Origin: Mycolicibacterium aichiense
GTDB taxonomy: Bacteria; Actinomycetota; Actinomycetes; Mycobacteriales; Mycobacteriaceae
Reading direction: 5' to 3'
Assembly: GCF_010726245.1 (NCBI RefSeq)
Contig: NZ_AP022561.1
Coordinates: forward strand, 2,418,001 to 2,482,000
Length of the DNA: 64,000 bases
Within the stretch, counting starts at the first letter, position 1. Each line of letters starts with the position of its first letter. Positions 55,495 to 64,000 of this stretch are shown piece by piece. Made by a program: the position numbers and the translations under genes. The notes beneath the pieces are model-generated. The model was not told where the DNA came from, searched no databases, and saw only the letters and a list, made by a program, of their open reading frames with translations.

Positions 55495-57588
55495 TTAGTT
55501 GTCGATCACGCGTTCCGCGGCGTCGGCGACGGCTTCGGCGGTGAACCCGAACTCGCGGAACAAGGTCTTGTCGTCGGCGGATTCGCCGTAGTGCTCGATG
55601 GAGATGATCTCGCCGGTGTCGCCGACGAACCGGTACCAGCTCTGCGCCACACCGGCCTCCACCGCGACCCGGGCCGACACGTCGGGCGGAAGGACGCTGT
55701 CGCGGTACTCCTGCGGCTGCGAGTTGAACCACTCGACACACGGCATCGACACCACATAGGCGTTGATGTCCTTGGCCGCCAACAACTTCTGCGCATCGAC
55801 CGCCAGCTGCAACTCGGAACCGGTGGCGATGATGATCACGTCGGCGTCGTCGGCCGGATTACCACCGCCGAGCACATAGCCGCCACGTTCGACACCCTCG
55901 GCGCTGGTGCCTTCGAGCACCGGAATGCCCTGGCGGGTCAGGATGAAACCGACCGGGCCCGCGCCGTTGCCGCGGGCGACGATGCTGCGCCAGGCGTAGG
56001 CGGTCTCGTTGGGATCGCCGGGACGCACCACCGACAGCTTCGGGATCGCCCGCAGTGCCGCCAGGTGCTCGATCGGCTGGTGGGTGGGGCCGTCCTCGCC
56101 CAGGCCGATCGAGTCGTGCGTCCAGATGTAGATGGTGTCGATGTCCATCAGCGAGGCCAGTCGCACCGAGGCCCGCATGTAGTCGGAGAACTGCAGGAAC
56201 GTCCCGCCGAAGGCGCGGGTCGGCCCGTGCAGCACGATGCCGGACAGGATCGCGCCCATCGCGTGCTCACGGATACCGAAGTGCAGCACCCGGCCGTACC
56301 AGTCGGCAGTGAAGTCCTCGGTAGAGATCGACGGCGGCCCGAACGACTTCACACCCTTGATCGTGGTGTTGTTGCTGCCCGCCAGATCGGCTGAGCCACC
56401 CCACAATTCGGGCAGCTTGGGCGCGACGTCGTTGAGGACCTGGCCGAAGGCGGCGCGAGTGGCCACCGCCTTGGAGCCGGGCTCCCAGTAGGTGATGTCG
56501 GAGTCCCAGCCGTCAGGCAGTTCCTGCGCCAGCAGCCGGTCGAGCAGCGCCTTGCGCTCCGGTTCGCGCTGCGCCCAGGCGTCGAAGTCGCCCTGCCACT
56601 TCTCGTGCGCCTCGCGACCGCGGTCGACGAGTTTGCGGGTGTGCGCGATGACCTCGTCGTGCACCTCGAACTTCTTGTCCGGATCGAAACCGAGGACCTT
56701 CTTCGTGGCGGCCACCTCGTCGTCACCCAGCGCGGCGCCGTGCACACCACCGGTGTTCATCTTGGTCGGAGCCGGATAGCCGATGATCGTCCGGACCGCG
56801 ATGAACGACGGCTTGTCGGTCACCTTCTTGGCCTCGGCGATGGCCGCCTCGATTCCGACGACGTTCTCGCCGCCCTCGACTTCCTGCACGTGCCAGCCAT
56901 AGGCGCGGTAGCGGGCCGGGACGTCCTCGGACAGCGCGATGTCGGTGTCGTGCTCGATCGAGATCTTGTTGTGGTCGTAGAACACGATGAGGTTGCCCAG
57001 CTGCTGGGTGCCCGCCAGTGACGACGCCTCGCTGGTGATGCCCTCTTCGATGTCACCGTCGGAGGCGATGACGTAGATGTGGTGGTCAAACGGGCTGGTC
57101 CCGGCCGGGGCGTCCGGGTCGAACAGCCCGCGTTCGTAGCGGGCGGCCATGGCCATGCCCACCGCGGAGGCCAGGCCCTGACCCAGCGGGCCGGTGGTGA
57201 TCTCCACGCCCAGGGTGTGCCGGAACTCCGGGTGGCCGGGAGTCTTGGAACCCCAGGTGCGCAGCGACTCGATATCCGAGAGCTCCAGGCCGAACCCGCC
57301 CAAGTACAGCTGCAGGTACAGCGTCAGGCTGCTGTGCCCGCAGGACAGGATGAACCGGTCGCGACCCAGCCAGTGGGTGTCGCTCGGATCGTGCTGCATC
57401 ACCCGCTGGAACAGCGTGTAGGCCAGCGGCGCCAGGCTCATGGCTGTTCCCGGGTGGCCGTTGCCGACCTTCTGCACCGCGTCGGCGGCCAGCACCCGCA
57501 CCGTATCGACGGCCTTGGAGTCAAGCTCCGTCCAGTCGTCCGGGTGGTGGGGCTGGGTCAGCGTGGCGATCTCTTCGACAGTGGTCAC
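55495..57588 (-). CDS. tkt: Transketolase
   Basis: 697-residue thiamine-diphosphate enzyme transferring two-carbon units. The N-terminal GNGHPGTAMSLAPLAYTLFQ and CGHSSLTLYLQLYLGGF supply conserved His residues. SDGDIEEGITSEASS and the following Asn region form the ThDP/Mg2+ motif, and the pyrimidine domain contains FGIREHAMGAILSGIV. GTG start with CAGGAGCG upstream. First gene of the pentose phosphate operon, divergent from ctaB across a 234-base spacer with two inverted repeats. Confidence 0.98.
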   Translation of the reverse strand: MTTVEEIATLTQPHHPDDWTELDSKAVDTVRVLAADAVQKVGNGHPGTAMSLAPLAYTLFQRVMQHDPSDTHWLGRDRFILSCGHSSLTLYLQLYLGGFGLELSDIESLRTWGSKTPGHPEFRHTLGVEITTGPLGQGLASAVGMAMAARYERGLFDPDAPAGTSPFDHHIYVIASDGDIEEGITSEASSLAGTQQLGNLIVFYDHNKISIEHDTDIALSEDVPARYRAYGWHVQEVEGGENVVGIEAAIAEAKKVTDKPSFIAVRTIIGYPAPTKMNTGGVHGAALGDDEVAATKKVLGFDPDKKFEVHDEVIAHTRKLVDRGREAHEKWQGDFDAWAQREPERKALLDRLLAQELPDGWDSDITYWEPGSKAVATRAAFGQVLNDVAPKLPELWGGSADLAGSNNTTIKGVKSFGPPSISTEDFTADWYGRVLHFGIREHAMGAILSGIVLHGPTRAFGGTFLQFSDYMRASVRLASLMDIDTIYIWTHDSIGLGEDGPTHQPIEHLAALRAIPKLSVVRPGDPNETAYAWRSIVARGNGAGPVGFILTRQGIPVLEGTSAEGVERGGYVLGGGNPADDADVIIIATGSELQLAVDAQKLLAAKDINAYVVSMPCVEWFNSQPQEYRDSVLPPDVSARVAVEAGVAQSWYRFVGDTGEIISIEHYGESADDKTLFREFGFTAEAVADAAERVIDN

Positions 57589-57723
57589 AAACTCGCTCCT
57601 GGCTTAGTCAACGTGCGGCAAGCTGGGGTGGTCCTCTTCACCCTAATGCCGCGTGGTGCTTGGCTGCATAGTGCTGCTACCAGCGTTACCCGCGGGTGAA
57701 GATCTACACCTGGAACTGTGTCA

Positions 57724-57743
57724 TCACGGTGGAATCACCGTGA
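57724..57743. promoter_or_regulatory. 8-base-arm inverted repeat in the tkt/ctaB spacer
   Basis: TCACGGTGGAATCACCGTGA has perfect 8-base arms around GAAT. It lies 136 bases before tkt and 80 bases before ctaB, in the middle of the divergent promoter region, so an operator is more likely than a terminator. The binding protein is unknown. Confidence 0.5.
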
Positions 57744-57778
57744 ATCGACCCTTCGGTGTCGAACGCCGTCCGGGGACG

Positions 57779-57796
57779 ACTACCATCCTCTGTAGT
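57779..57796. promoter_or_regulatory. ACTAC-N8-GTAGT inverted repeat at the ctaB promoter
   Basis: ACTAC and GTAGT arms flank eight bases and overlap a TACCAT -10 candidate (57781-57786). The arms resemble BlaI-type half-sites (TACTACA/TGTAGTA), and mycobacterial BlaI is known to act on respiratory genes, but the spacing is not a certain match. Confidence 0.35.
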
Positions 57797-57822
57797 AGAT
57801 CGTCTGGTCAGGAGTCAGTTGC

Positions 57823-58752
57823 GTGAGAGTTCGCGAAGTGCACCTCGTTGACGGGGCGCCCATTCGGTTCCGCGACAGGCTCCTGGGATACCTCGCCCTG
57901 ACCAAGCCGCGGGTCATCGAGCTGCTCCTCGTCACCACGATTCCGGCCATGCTGTTGGCCGGCCGCGGCACCGTCGACCTGCCGCTCATCCTCAACACCT
58001 TGTTCGGCGGCCTGCTGGCCGCAGCGGGCGCCAACACCCTCAACTGTGTGGCCGACGCCGACATCGACAAGGTGATGAAGCGCACCGAGCGGCGGCCGCT
58101 GGCCCGGGCCACCGTGCCCCGCAGCCACGCCCTGGTGTTCGGGCTGACGCTCTCGGTCGGCTCGTTCTTCTGGCTGTGGTGGACCACCAACCTGCTCTCG
58201 GCGCACCTGGCCGCGGCCACCATCGCGTTCTACGTGCTCGTCTACACCCTGCTGCTCAAGCGCCGCACCTCGCAGAACGTGGTGTGGGGCGGGGCGGCCG
58301 GCTGCATGCCGGTGATGATCGGCTGGTCCGCCGTCACCGACACGATCGGCTGGCAGGCGCTGGTGATGTTCGCGATCATCTTCTTCTGGACGCCGCCGCA
58401 CACCTGGGCGCTGGCCATGAAGTACAAGGACGACTACCGCGCCGCGGGCGTGCCCATGCTGCCCGTGGTCGCCACCGAGTTGCAGGTCACCAAGCAGATC
58501 CTGATCTACACCTGGCTGACCGTGATCGCCACGCTGGCCCTCGCGCCTGCCGCGGGCTGGCTGTACGGCTCGGTGGCCGCACTGGCCGGCGCCTGGTTCC
58601 TGATCATGGCGCACCGGCTGCATGCCGGCGTGCGCCGCGGCAACCCGGTCAAGCCGCTGCGACTGTTCCTGCAGTCGAACAACTATCTGGCGCTGGTGTT
58701 CGTCGCCCTCGCCGTCGACTCGGCGCTGGCGCTGCCGACGCTGTTCAGCTAG
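57823..58752 (+). CDS. ctaB: Haem O synthase (protohaem IX farnesyltransferase)
   Basis: 309-residue UbiA-family membrane enzyme adding a farnesyl group to haem B. The polyprenyl-diphosphate site [20 protein letters not shown] contains the Asp-rich motif, and [20 protein letters not shown] follows in a conserved loop. About nine helices. GTG start with GGAG 9 bases upstream. Works with CtaA (60648-61604) to make haem A for the aa3 oxidase. The stop interleaves with the qor stop at CTAG. Confidence 0.96.
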   Translation: MRVREVHLVDGAPIRFRDRLLGYLALTKPRVIELLLVTTIPAMLLAGRGTVDLPLILNTLFGGLLAAAGANTLNCVADADIDKVMKRTERRPLARATVPRSHALVFGLTLSVGSFFWLWWTTNLLSAHLAAATIAFYVLVYTLLLKRRTSQNVVWGGAAGCMPVMIGWSAVTDTIGWQALVMFAIIFFWTPPHTWALAMKYKDDYRAAGVPMLPVVATELQVTKQILIYTWLTVIATLALAPAAGWLYGSVAALAGAWFLIMAHRLHAGVRRGNPVKPLRLFLQSNNYLALVFVALAVDSALALPTLFS

Positions 58753-59729
58753 TTCTGCGGCAGCAGCACGATCGAGCCGGTCGTCTTGCGGCCCTGCAAA
58801 TCCCGGTGCGCCTGAGCGGCTTCGGCCAGCGGATAGTGGCCGCCGACCGTGATCGTGATCGCACCGGATGCGATCGCATCCAGTAGTTCACCGGCGCGCC
58901 AGGCGAATTCGTCCGGCGTGCGGGTGAAGTGGGCGAGGTTGGGCCGGGTGAGGAAGACCGACCCGGCGGCGTTGAGCCGCTGCGGGTCCACCGGGGGGAC
59001 GGGTCCGCTGGACGCGCCGAACAAGGCCAGCGTGCCGCGGATCGCCAGGCTCGCGAGGCTGGCGTCGAAGGTGGTCTTGCCCACACCGTCGTAGACGGCG
59101 GCGACACCGTGTCCGTTGGTGAGGTCGCGGATCGTGGCGGCGAACTCGGCGGGGTCCTCGGGGTAGTCGAGCACCTCGATCGCGCCTGCCTGCCGGGACA
59201 GCTCCGCCTTCTGCGGGCTGGAGGCGGTGGTGATCACCCGGGCGCCCAGGCTGGTGGCCCACTGGGTGAGGATCAGTCCGACGCCGCCGGCCCCGGCGTG
59301 CACGAGCACGAAATCGCGGGCCTGCACCGCGTACACCGACTTGATCAGGTAGTGCGCCGTCATACCCTTGAGCAGCGCCGAGGCGATGGCGTCCGAGGGC
59401 ACCGAATCGGGAACGTAGGCAACGAAATCGGCCGGGGCGGTGCAGAACTCGGCATAGGCGCCGGATGCCACCGCGGTGACCACGCGATCCCCGGCCTTGA
59501 TGGCGGCGACGTCGTCACCGACCGCCACGATCGTGCCGCACACCTCGGTGCCGACCACGAACGGCAGCTCCCGCGGATAGAGGCCGGACCGGAAGTAGGT
59601 GTCGATGTAATTGACGCCGATCGCGTCCGCGGCGATGAGCACCTCGGCCGGGCCGGGTGTGGGCTGCGGCCTCTCGACGTAGTTCAGGACCTCGGGACCG
59701 CCCGTCTCGGCGACTTCGATTGCGTGCAT
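58749..59729 (-). CDS. qor: NADPH:quinone reductase, zeta-crystallin type
   Basis: 326-residue MDR enzyme without catalytic zinc. GroES-like N-terminal half ([15 protein letters not shown], the family signature) and Rossmann half with [20 protein letters not shown]. It reduces quinones with NADPH. ATG 59729 gives the M. tuberculosis-like length; longer open sequence upstream lies over the divergent ATP-grasp-like gene. Only 18 bases separate its start from that of the divergent gene, so the two promoters overlap. Confidence 0.94.
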   Translation of the reverse strand: MHAIEVAETGGPEVLNYVERPQPTPGPAEVLIAADAIGVNYIDTYFRSGLYPRELPFVVGTEVCGTIVAVGDDVAAIKAGDRVVTAVASGAYAEFCTAPADFVAYVPDSVPSDAIASALLKGMTAHYLIKSVYAVQARDFVLVHAGAGGVGLILTQWATSLGARVITTASSPQKAELSRQAGAIEVLDYPEDPAEFAATIRDLTNGHGVAAVYDGVGKTTFDASLASLAIRGTLALFGASSGPVPPVDPQRLNAAGSVFLTRPNLAHFTRTPDEFAWRAGELLDAIASGAITITVGGHYPLAEAAQAHRDLQGRKTTGSIVLLPQN

Positions 59730-59734
59730 GTCAC

Positions 59735-59740
59735 TATCAT
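59735..59740 (+). promoter_or_regulatory. -10 box of the ATP-grasp-like gene (leaderless)
   Basis: TATCAT fits TANNNT and ends 7 bases before GTG 59748. It lies within 6 bases of the qor start codon on the other strand, so expression of the two genes should compete. Confidence 0.55.
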
Positions 59741-59747
59741 CCCCGCT

Positions 59748-60698
59748 GTGAGCCCTCGCCCGAATCTGGCACGTCCCGACGTCTTCCATCCGAGCATCGT
59801 GCTGGCCGGCTGCCCGCAGCTCGTCTGCGGCGACGGCGACGACGACGGCCTGGTCGCCGCGCTGCGCACGCGCGGGCTGCACGCCCGCTGGCTGTCCTGG
59901 GACGACCCGCAGACCGAGACCGCCGACCTGGTGATCCTGCGCGCCGCCTGGGATTACGCCGAACGCCGCGAGGAATTCCTGGCCTGGACCCGGCGGGTGC
60001 GCCACCTGCTCAACGCCCCCGACGTGGTGGCGTGGAACAGCGATAAGCGCTACCTGCAGGACCTGGCCGACGCGGGCGTGCCGACCGTCGCGTCGTACTT
60101 CTTCGGACCCGGGGACACGGTGCGACTGCCGAAGGGCGAGATCGTGGTCAAACCCGCGATCGGCGCCGGCTCGATCGACACCGGCCGGTTCGTCGACCGG
60201 GGCGCGGCGCGCGCGCACATCGCCGCGCTGCAGGACAGCGGACGTACGGCACTGGTGCAGCCCTACGATGCCCGGGTGGAGCAGGGGGAGACCGCGCTGG
60301 TGTTCCTCGGCGGCCGGCAGTCGCATGCGTTCACCAAAGGCCCGATGCTGCCGCCGGAAGGGCAGACGGCCGCGCTGCACGAGTCCGGCACTTACGTGGA
60401 GGAGTCGCTGGCCCCGGCTGATCCGGACTTCGCGATGTGGGACGTCGGCGTGGCGGCGCTGGCCGCCGCGGGTCGCCATCTGGGTATCGAGACCAGTGAA
60501 TTGCTTTATGCCCGCGTCGATCTCATCGGTGGCGCCGACGACCCGCTGGTGCTGGAGCTCGAGGTGATCGAGCCCGGCCTCGGCTGGCGCCAGCTCGACG
60601 AGCGGACCCGTGACCTGCGGCAGCGGGCGTTCGCGCTCGAGGTCGAGTCAGCGTGTGAGCGTCTTGGGCTCGGCCCGCTGTCGCATCGACGCCCATAG
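59748..60698 (+). CDS. ATP-grasp-like conserved protein (Rv1455-like)
   Basis: 316 residues. The pattern of IVVKPAIGAGSIDTGRFVDR (nucleotide-site Lys), ALVQPYDARVEQGETALVFL and LYARVDLIGG, then VLELEVIEPGLGW with metal-binding Glu residues, fits an ATP-grasp ligase fold. That predicts ATP-dependent carboxylate-amine ligation, but partners and product are unknown. GTG 59748 is supported by the TATCAT box 7 bases before it. The 3' end overlaps ctaA on the other strand by 51 bases. Confidence 0.82.
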   Translation: MSPRPNLARPDVFHPSIVLAGCPQLVCGDGDDDGLVAALRTRGLHARWLSWDDPQTETADLVILRAAWDYAERREEFLAWTRRVRHLLNAPDVVAWNSDKRYLQDLADAGVPTVASYFFGPGDTVRLPKGEIVVKPAIGAGSIDTGRFVDRGAARAHIAALQDSGRTALVQPYDARVEQGETALVFLGGRQSHAFTKGPMLPPEGQTAALHESGTYVEESLAPADPDFAMWDVGVAALAAAGRHLGIETSELLYARVDLIGGADDPLVLELEVIEPGLGWRQLDERTRDLRQRAFALEVESACERLGLGPLSHRRP

Positions 60699-61604
60699 CG
60701 CCGCGGTGGCCGCGGTGCAGGCCGCCGCGCCGGCGACGTGCACGGCCACCAGTGCGGCAGGCACGCCAGTGAAGAACTGCACCGCGCCGACCAGTCCTTG
60801 GGCCAGCACCAAACCGACGAGCACCGCCAACCGCTTCAATATGGACCGCGGCGCGAACACCGCCTGCAGACCGGCGGCCAGCCCGATCAGCAGTGCCAGG
60901 TAGGCGATCAGCAGCGTGGAGTGCATGTGCACCAGCGTGAGGATCTCGACCTCGAGCCGAGGCACCGTGCGCTGTGGGCTCTTGTCGCCGGCGTGCGGGC
61001 CCGCGGCGGTCACCAGAGTCCCGGTGGTCAGCGTCGCGCCGAGCGTCAGCGCACCGAGCACGGTCAGATGCCGCAGCGGTTTGGGCACCAGCGCGGTCGG
61101 GATGCCGTCGTCGGGTTCGCCGATCTTGACGTAGAGCAGGGTTGCCAGCCAGACCATCGCCATCGAGGCCAGCAGGTGGATCGCGACCGTCCACCACGCC
61201 AGCCCGGTCAGCACGGTGATGCCGCCGAGCACCGCCTGCACCACCGTCGACGCCGGCATCAGCCAGGCGTAGATCAGCACCTCCCGGCGGCGGCGGGCGC
61301 GGGTCACGGCCAACACCGCCAGGATCGCGGTGAGCACGACGAGGAAGGTGATCATTCGGTTGCCGAACTCGACGGCTTGGTGGATGCCCGGCACCTCGGC
61401 GTGCGGGACCGGGACGAAGCTGCCGGGGAAACACTGGGGCCAGGTGGGGCAGCCCAGCCCGGATGCGGTGACCCGGACGATGGCACCGGTGACGGCGATC
61501 CCGCCCTGGGTCAGGATGACCGCGGCGGCGATGATGCGCTGGACGCGCAGGCTCGGCAGTGGCAGCAGGTCCACCAGCCGCAGAAAAAACCGTCCGACGG
61601 GCAC
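60648..61604 (-). CDS. ctaA: Haem A synthase CtaA
   Basis: 318-residue, eight-helix membrane monooxygenase converting haem O to haem A. The external loop ASGLGCPTWPQCFPGSF carries the redox-active Cys pair (Cys52, Cys58). HQAVEFGNRM and LVHMHSTLL provide candidate haem-ligand His residues. GTG at 61602-61604 with TACGAT (61611-61616, minus strand) 6 bases upstream, so leaderless. The C-terminal 51 bases are antisense to the ATP-grasp-like gene. Confidence 0.95.
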   Translation of the reverse strand: MPVGRFFLRLVDLLPLPSLRVQRIIAAAVILTQGGIAVTGAIVRVTASGLGCPTWPQCFPGSFVPVPHAEVPGIHQAVEFGNRMITFLVVLTAILAVLAVTRARRRREVLIYAWLMPASTVVQAVLGGITVLTGLAWWTVAIHLLASMAMVWLATLLYVKIGEPDDGIPTALVPKPLRHLTVLGALTLGATLTTGTLVTAAGPHAGDKSPQRTVPRLEVEILTLVHMHSTLLIAYLALLIGLAAGLQAVFAPRSILKRLAVLVGLVLAQGLVGAVQFFTGVPAALVAVHVAGAAACTAATAALWASMRQRAEPKTLTR

Positions 61605-61637
61605 GGCCTGATCGTAGAGGACGGCTAACTACGCCCC

Positions 61638-61667
61638 GTAGTAGGGACCGGCGTAGTAGGGACCGGC
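61638..61667. repeat. 15-base tandem duplication between ctaA and the ABC exporter genes
   Basis: GTAGTAGGGACCGGC occurs twice head to tail in the 71-base spacer just downstream of the permease stop. The minus strand could read GPYYAGPYY in a frame other than the permease, but no start or coding context supports that. Confidence 0.75.
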
Positions 61668-61675
61668 TTGCGCGC

Positions 61676-62452
61676 CTAGGTGAACCGGAACCAGCGCAGC
61701 GCCGCCAGCGCCGACACCACGCCCCACACCGCGAGTACCGCGATGCCGAACCAGTCGACCGACAGCGACATCGCGCGGGTCAGTGCCTCGGTGAGTGCTC
61801 CGGACGGCGTAAGCCGCGCCACCCAGGCCACCCCGCGCGGAATCGCGCCGGTCTCCAGGGTGAGTGCCCCCAGCCCGGCGAACACGAACCACAGCAGGTT
61901 GGCGACAGCCAGCACGATCTCGGCGCGCAGCGTTCCGCCCAGCAGCAGACCCATCGCCGCGAAACCCGCGGTGCCCAGCGCGATCACCAGCGCGCCGAGT
62001 AGCAGGCCGACCGGATGCGGACGCCAGCCGAGCGTCAAACCGATGCCACCGAGCAGCAATGCCTGCAGGAACACCACCGTCACGACGGCCAGCGATTTGC
62101 CGGCGATGATGCCCCACACCGGAAGTGCGGTGGCGCCCAACCGTTTCAGCGCCCCGTAGCGGCGGTCGAACGCGACGGCGATCGCCTGGCCGGTGAACGC
62201 CGTCGAGATCACCGCCAACGCCATGATCGCCGGAACGAACACCGCGACCCGGTGCGCGCCGAACGAGCCGAACGGCAACAGCGTGAGCCCGATCAGCAGA
62301 GTGATCGGGATGAACATCGTCAACAACAGCTGTTCGCCGTTGCGCAGCAACAGTTTCAGCTCGAGGCCGTACTGTGCGGCCAGCATCCGCGGCACGGTGC
62401 TGGGCCGCGGGTCGGGCGCGAAGGTGCCCGGCGGGAAGAGCTCACTCGTCAT
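61676..62452 (-). CDS. ABC-2 type exporter permease (Rv1457c-like)
   Basis: 258-residue membrane subunit with about six helices (LLTMFIPITLLIGLTLLPFG, VFVPAIMALAVISTAFTGQA, LLLGALVIALGTAGFAAMGL). The AFDRRYGALKRLGATALP loop is typical of ABC-2 permeases. It forms an exporter with the ATPase encoded immediately upstream. Substrate unknown; its place next to mptB and cta genes hints at envelope or haem-related export but does not prove it. ATG overlaps the ATPase stop (ATGA). Confidence 0.9.
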   Translation of the reverse strand: MTSELFPPGTFAPDPRPSTVPRMLAAQYGLELKLLLRNGEQLLLTMFIPITLLIGLTLLPFGSFGAHRVAVFVPAIMALAVISTAFTGQAIAVAFDRRYGALKRLGATALPVWGIIAGKSLAVVTVVFLQALLLGGIGLTLGWRPHPVGLLLGALVIALGTAGFAAMGLLLGGTLRAEIVLAVANLLWFVFAGLGALTLETGAIPRGVAWVARLTPSGALTEALTRAMSLSVDWFGIAVLAVWGVVSALAALRWFRFT

Positions 62453-63381
62453 GACCGCAACTCCCTACCGGTCAACTCCAGGAACACGTCTTCGAGGCTG
62501 CGCTGCTCGACCCGGACATCGGTGGCCAGCACGTCGAGCCGCGCGCACCACGCGGTGACGGTCGCCAGCACCTGCGGGTCGATCTTGCCCTCCACCAGGT
62601 ATTCACCGGGCGAAACCTCTTTGGCTGCATAGCCTTCCGGTAACGCCGCGATCAACAGCGACAGGTCGAGCTGGCGGGGCGCCGAGAATCGCAACTGGCC
62701 TTCGGCGCCGGAATTCATCAGCTCCGCGGGCGTGCCCGACGCGACGGCCGCGCCGTGGTCGATGATCACGATCCGGTCGGCGAGCTCCTCGGCCTCCTTG
62801 AGCTGGTGGGTGGTCAGCACCACCGTGACGCCGTCGCGGCGCAGCGCGTCGATGAGCTCCCACACCACCAGTCGCGCGTGCGCGTCCATGCCGGCGGTGG
62901 GCTCGTCGAGGAAGACCAGCTCGGGCCGGCCGACCAGGGCGCATGCCAGCGCCAGCCGCTGCTGCTGGCCGCCGGAAAGCCTGCGGTAGGTGGTGCGGGC
63001 GGCGTCCGTCAGTCCCAACGTGTCCAGCAGCCAGGCCGGGTCGAGTGGGTTTGCGGCGTAGGAGGCCACCAGGCTCAGCATCTCGCCGGCCCGTGCGGCC
63101 GGGTAACCGCCGCCGCCCTGCAGCATGACGCCGATCCGCTCGCGCACTCGCGCGTTGTCGGCGACCGGGTCCAGGCCAAGCACCTCGATGGTGCCGCCGT
63201 CGGGCCGGGTGAATCCCTCGCACATCTCGACGGTCGTGGTCTTGCCCGCGCCGTTCGGGCCGAGCAGGGCCAGCACTTCGGCGGCGTGCACCTCGAGATC
63301 GAGATTCGCCACGGCCGTCGTCGACCCGTAGTGCTTGGACACCCCGCGCAGTCGCACGGGGATTTCGCGGCCGGAACTCAC
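62449..63381 (-). CDS. ABC exporter ATPase (Rv1458c-like)
   Basis: 310 residues. Walker A GPNGAGKTTTVEM, signature LSGGQQQRLALACAL, Walker B LVFLDEPTAGMD and the switch His in TTHQLKEAEEL are intact. A C-terminal regulatory tail (LDVLATDVRVEQRSLEDVFL) is typical of DrrA/CcmA-like exporters. GTG start overlapping the mptB stop. It forms a three-gene minus-strand operon with mptB and the permease. Confidence 0.93.
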   Translation of the reverse strand: MSSGREIPVRLRGVSKHYGSTTAVANLDLEVHAAEVLALLGPNGAGKTTTVEMCEGFTRPDGGTIEVLGLDPVADNARVRERIGVMLQGGGGYPAARAGEMLSLVASYAANPLDPAWLLDTLGLTDAARTTYRRLSGGQQQRLALACALVGRPELVFLDEPTAGMDAHARLVVWELIDALRRDGVTVVLTTHQLKEAEELADRIVIIDHGAAVASGTPAELMNSGAEGQLRFSAPRQLDLSLLIAALPEGYAAKEVSPGEYLVEGKIDPQVLATVTAWCARLDVLATDVRVEQRSLEDVFLELTGRELRS

Positions 63382-64000
63382 GGTGACTCAGCGTATGCGC
63401 CGGGCGCCGGGCGCGGCGTCGGTGGTTCGGTCGGTGGCTCCGGCGAGGGTGTGCCGGACTCCGGGGTGGGCGATGTGTCGGGCTCCTGACCGCTGAACGT
63501 TTCGTTGGTTCCGGGCACCGTGCGCCAGGGCAGCCGGTGGAACGTCATCGCGATCAGCATCAGCACGATCACCGTGCTGGCCAGGGTGGCGTCGACGATC
63601 TGGAACAGCGCGAAGCGGTCGCCGTTGGCTGTTGGCCCGAAGATCCCGACGACGAGCGACACCGCGATGGTTGCGATGCGGAAGCCCGGCCTGGTGGCCC
63701 AGGCGGCCAGCGGGATGATGGCCCACAGCAGGTACCAGGGCTGGACGACGGGAAACAGCAACACGGTCGCGCCCAGCGCCACACCCAGACCGCCGACCGG
63801 ATGCAGCCGGCCTCGCATCACGGCCAGCAGCAGCCAGGTGACGGTGATCATGATGATCAGCACACCCATGGCGCGGGTCAGCGACAGCACGGCAGTGGTG
63901 TGGTCACCCAGCCCGAGCAGGATCCCGACCTGGCCGGTACCCAGCGCCAGCAGAGTCGGCGGAGACATCCAGCTGCGCACCACGTTGGCGGTGCCGAGCG
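63378..64000 (-). CDS. mptB: Alpha-(1->6)-mannopyranosyltransferase MptB-like, C-terminal part
   Basis: At least 207 residues continue past the right edge of the window; no start is visible. Several hydrophobic helices (MGVLIIMITVTWLLLAVMRG, VVQPWYLLWAIIPLAAWATR) and the WMSPPTLLALGTGQVG loop match polyprenyl-phosphomannose-dependent GT-C transferases. M. tuberculosis MptB (Rv1459c) elongates the lipomannan/LAM mannan core. The C-terminal tail is Pro/Glu/Thr-rich (PSPEPPTEPPTPRPAPG) and probably disordered. The stop overlaps the ABC ATPase GTG. Confidence 0.9.
   Translation of the reverse strand, partial: LGTANVVRSWMSPPTLLALGTGQVGILLGLGDHTTAVLSLTRAMGVLIIMITVTWLLLAVMRGRLHPVGGLGVALGATVLLFPVVQPWYLLWAIIPLAAWATRPGFRIATIAVSLVVGIFGPTANGDRFALFQIVDATLASTVIVLMLIAMTFHRLPWRTVPGTNETFSGQEPDTSPTPESGTPSPEPPTEPPTPRPAPGAYAESP

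Noticed and set aside
61629..61675. Possible frameshifted C-terminal extension of the ABC permease reading GPYYAGPYYGA
   Set aside because: The permease already ends at a normal family length with RWFRFT, and the extra frame is only the 15-base tandem repeat.

Overview
The window is high-GC, single-contig bacterial chromosome from a mycobacterium, most likely a fast-growing Mycolicibacterium type. This is inferred from the proteins (LprG/P55, OpcA, MptB, a CuvA-type YvcK, a 13E12 DUF222-HNH protein, a CYP140-like P450) and from a gene order that follows the Mycobacterium tuberculosis fmt-to-mptB segment (about Rv1405c to Rv1459c, from memory). Start sites fit mycobacteria: many genes begin with ATG or GTG 6-7 bases after a TANNNT -10 box, which predicts leaderless mRNAs. 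I see no tRNA, rRNA, CRISPR, transposase or phage gene, and no gene-free stretch longer than 300 bases.

Layout. 1-4368: end of a LemA gene, then the overlapping run fmt-rsmB-rpe-ribD. 4365-18924: a block I do not expect between ribD and P55 in M. tuberculosis. It holds a PfpI/DJ-1 gene and a GntR/UTRA repressor on the minus strand, and divergently a 13-kb, 11-gene operon: peptide-type ABC importer, M20 hydrolase, APC permease, class III aminotransferase, FGGY kinase, NagB-like deaminase and a second DAP-decarboxylase-like enzyme. This is the best candidate for an undescribed catabolic system, for an amino-sugar, glycated amino acid or peptidoglycan fragment. 18925-21921: P55 and lprG, with divergent ribE. 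22174-30068: two paralogous giant secreted repeat proteins placed between ribE and ribBA. 30314-32557: ribBA-ribH and a PH-domain membrane protein.

32544-39676: a GNAT gene facing away from uvrC-rapZ-yvcK-whiA, then a MOSC protein and a solute-binding-like protein without a signal peptide. 39726-43044: gap-pgk-tpiA and secG. 43051-45831: an oxidoreductase/MarR divergent pair with twin operator-like repeats, and a DUF222-HNH gene. 45962-49384: ppc, a DUF309 gene and a possible 39-residue protein. 49388-50704: a P450. 50714-57588: minus-strand pentose phosphate operon tkt-tal-zwf-opcA-pgl plus a small conserved gene. 57823-64000: haem O and haem A synthesis (ctaB, ctaA), a quinone oxidoreductase, an ATP-grasp-like protein, an ABC exporter and the end of mptB.

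Taken together the core is central carbon metabolism: lower glycolysis, the PEP carboxylase anaplerotic step, the pentose phosphate pathway and the carbon-source factor YvcK. It also holds riboflavin synthesis, supply of haem for the aa3 oxidase, and envelope lipid and glycan export. Two accessory blocks (4.4-18.9 kb and 22.2-30.1 kb) interrupt the riboflavin gene neighbourhood.
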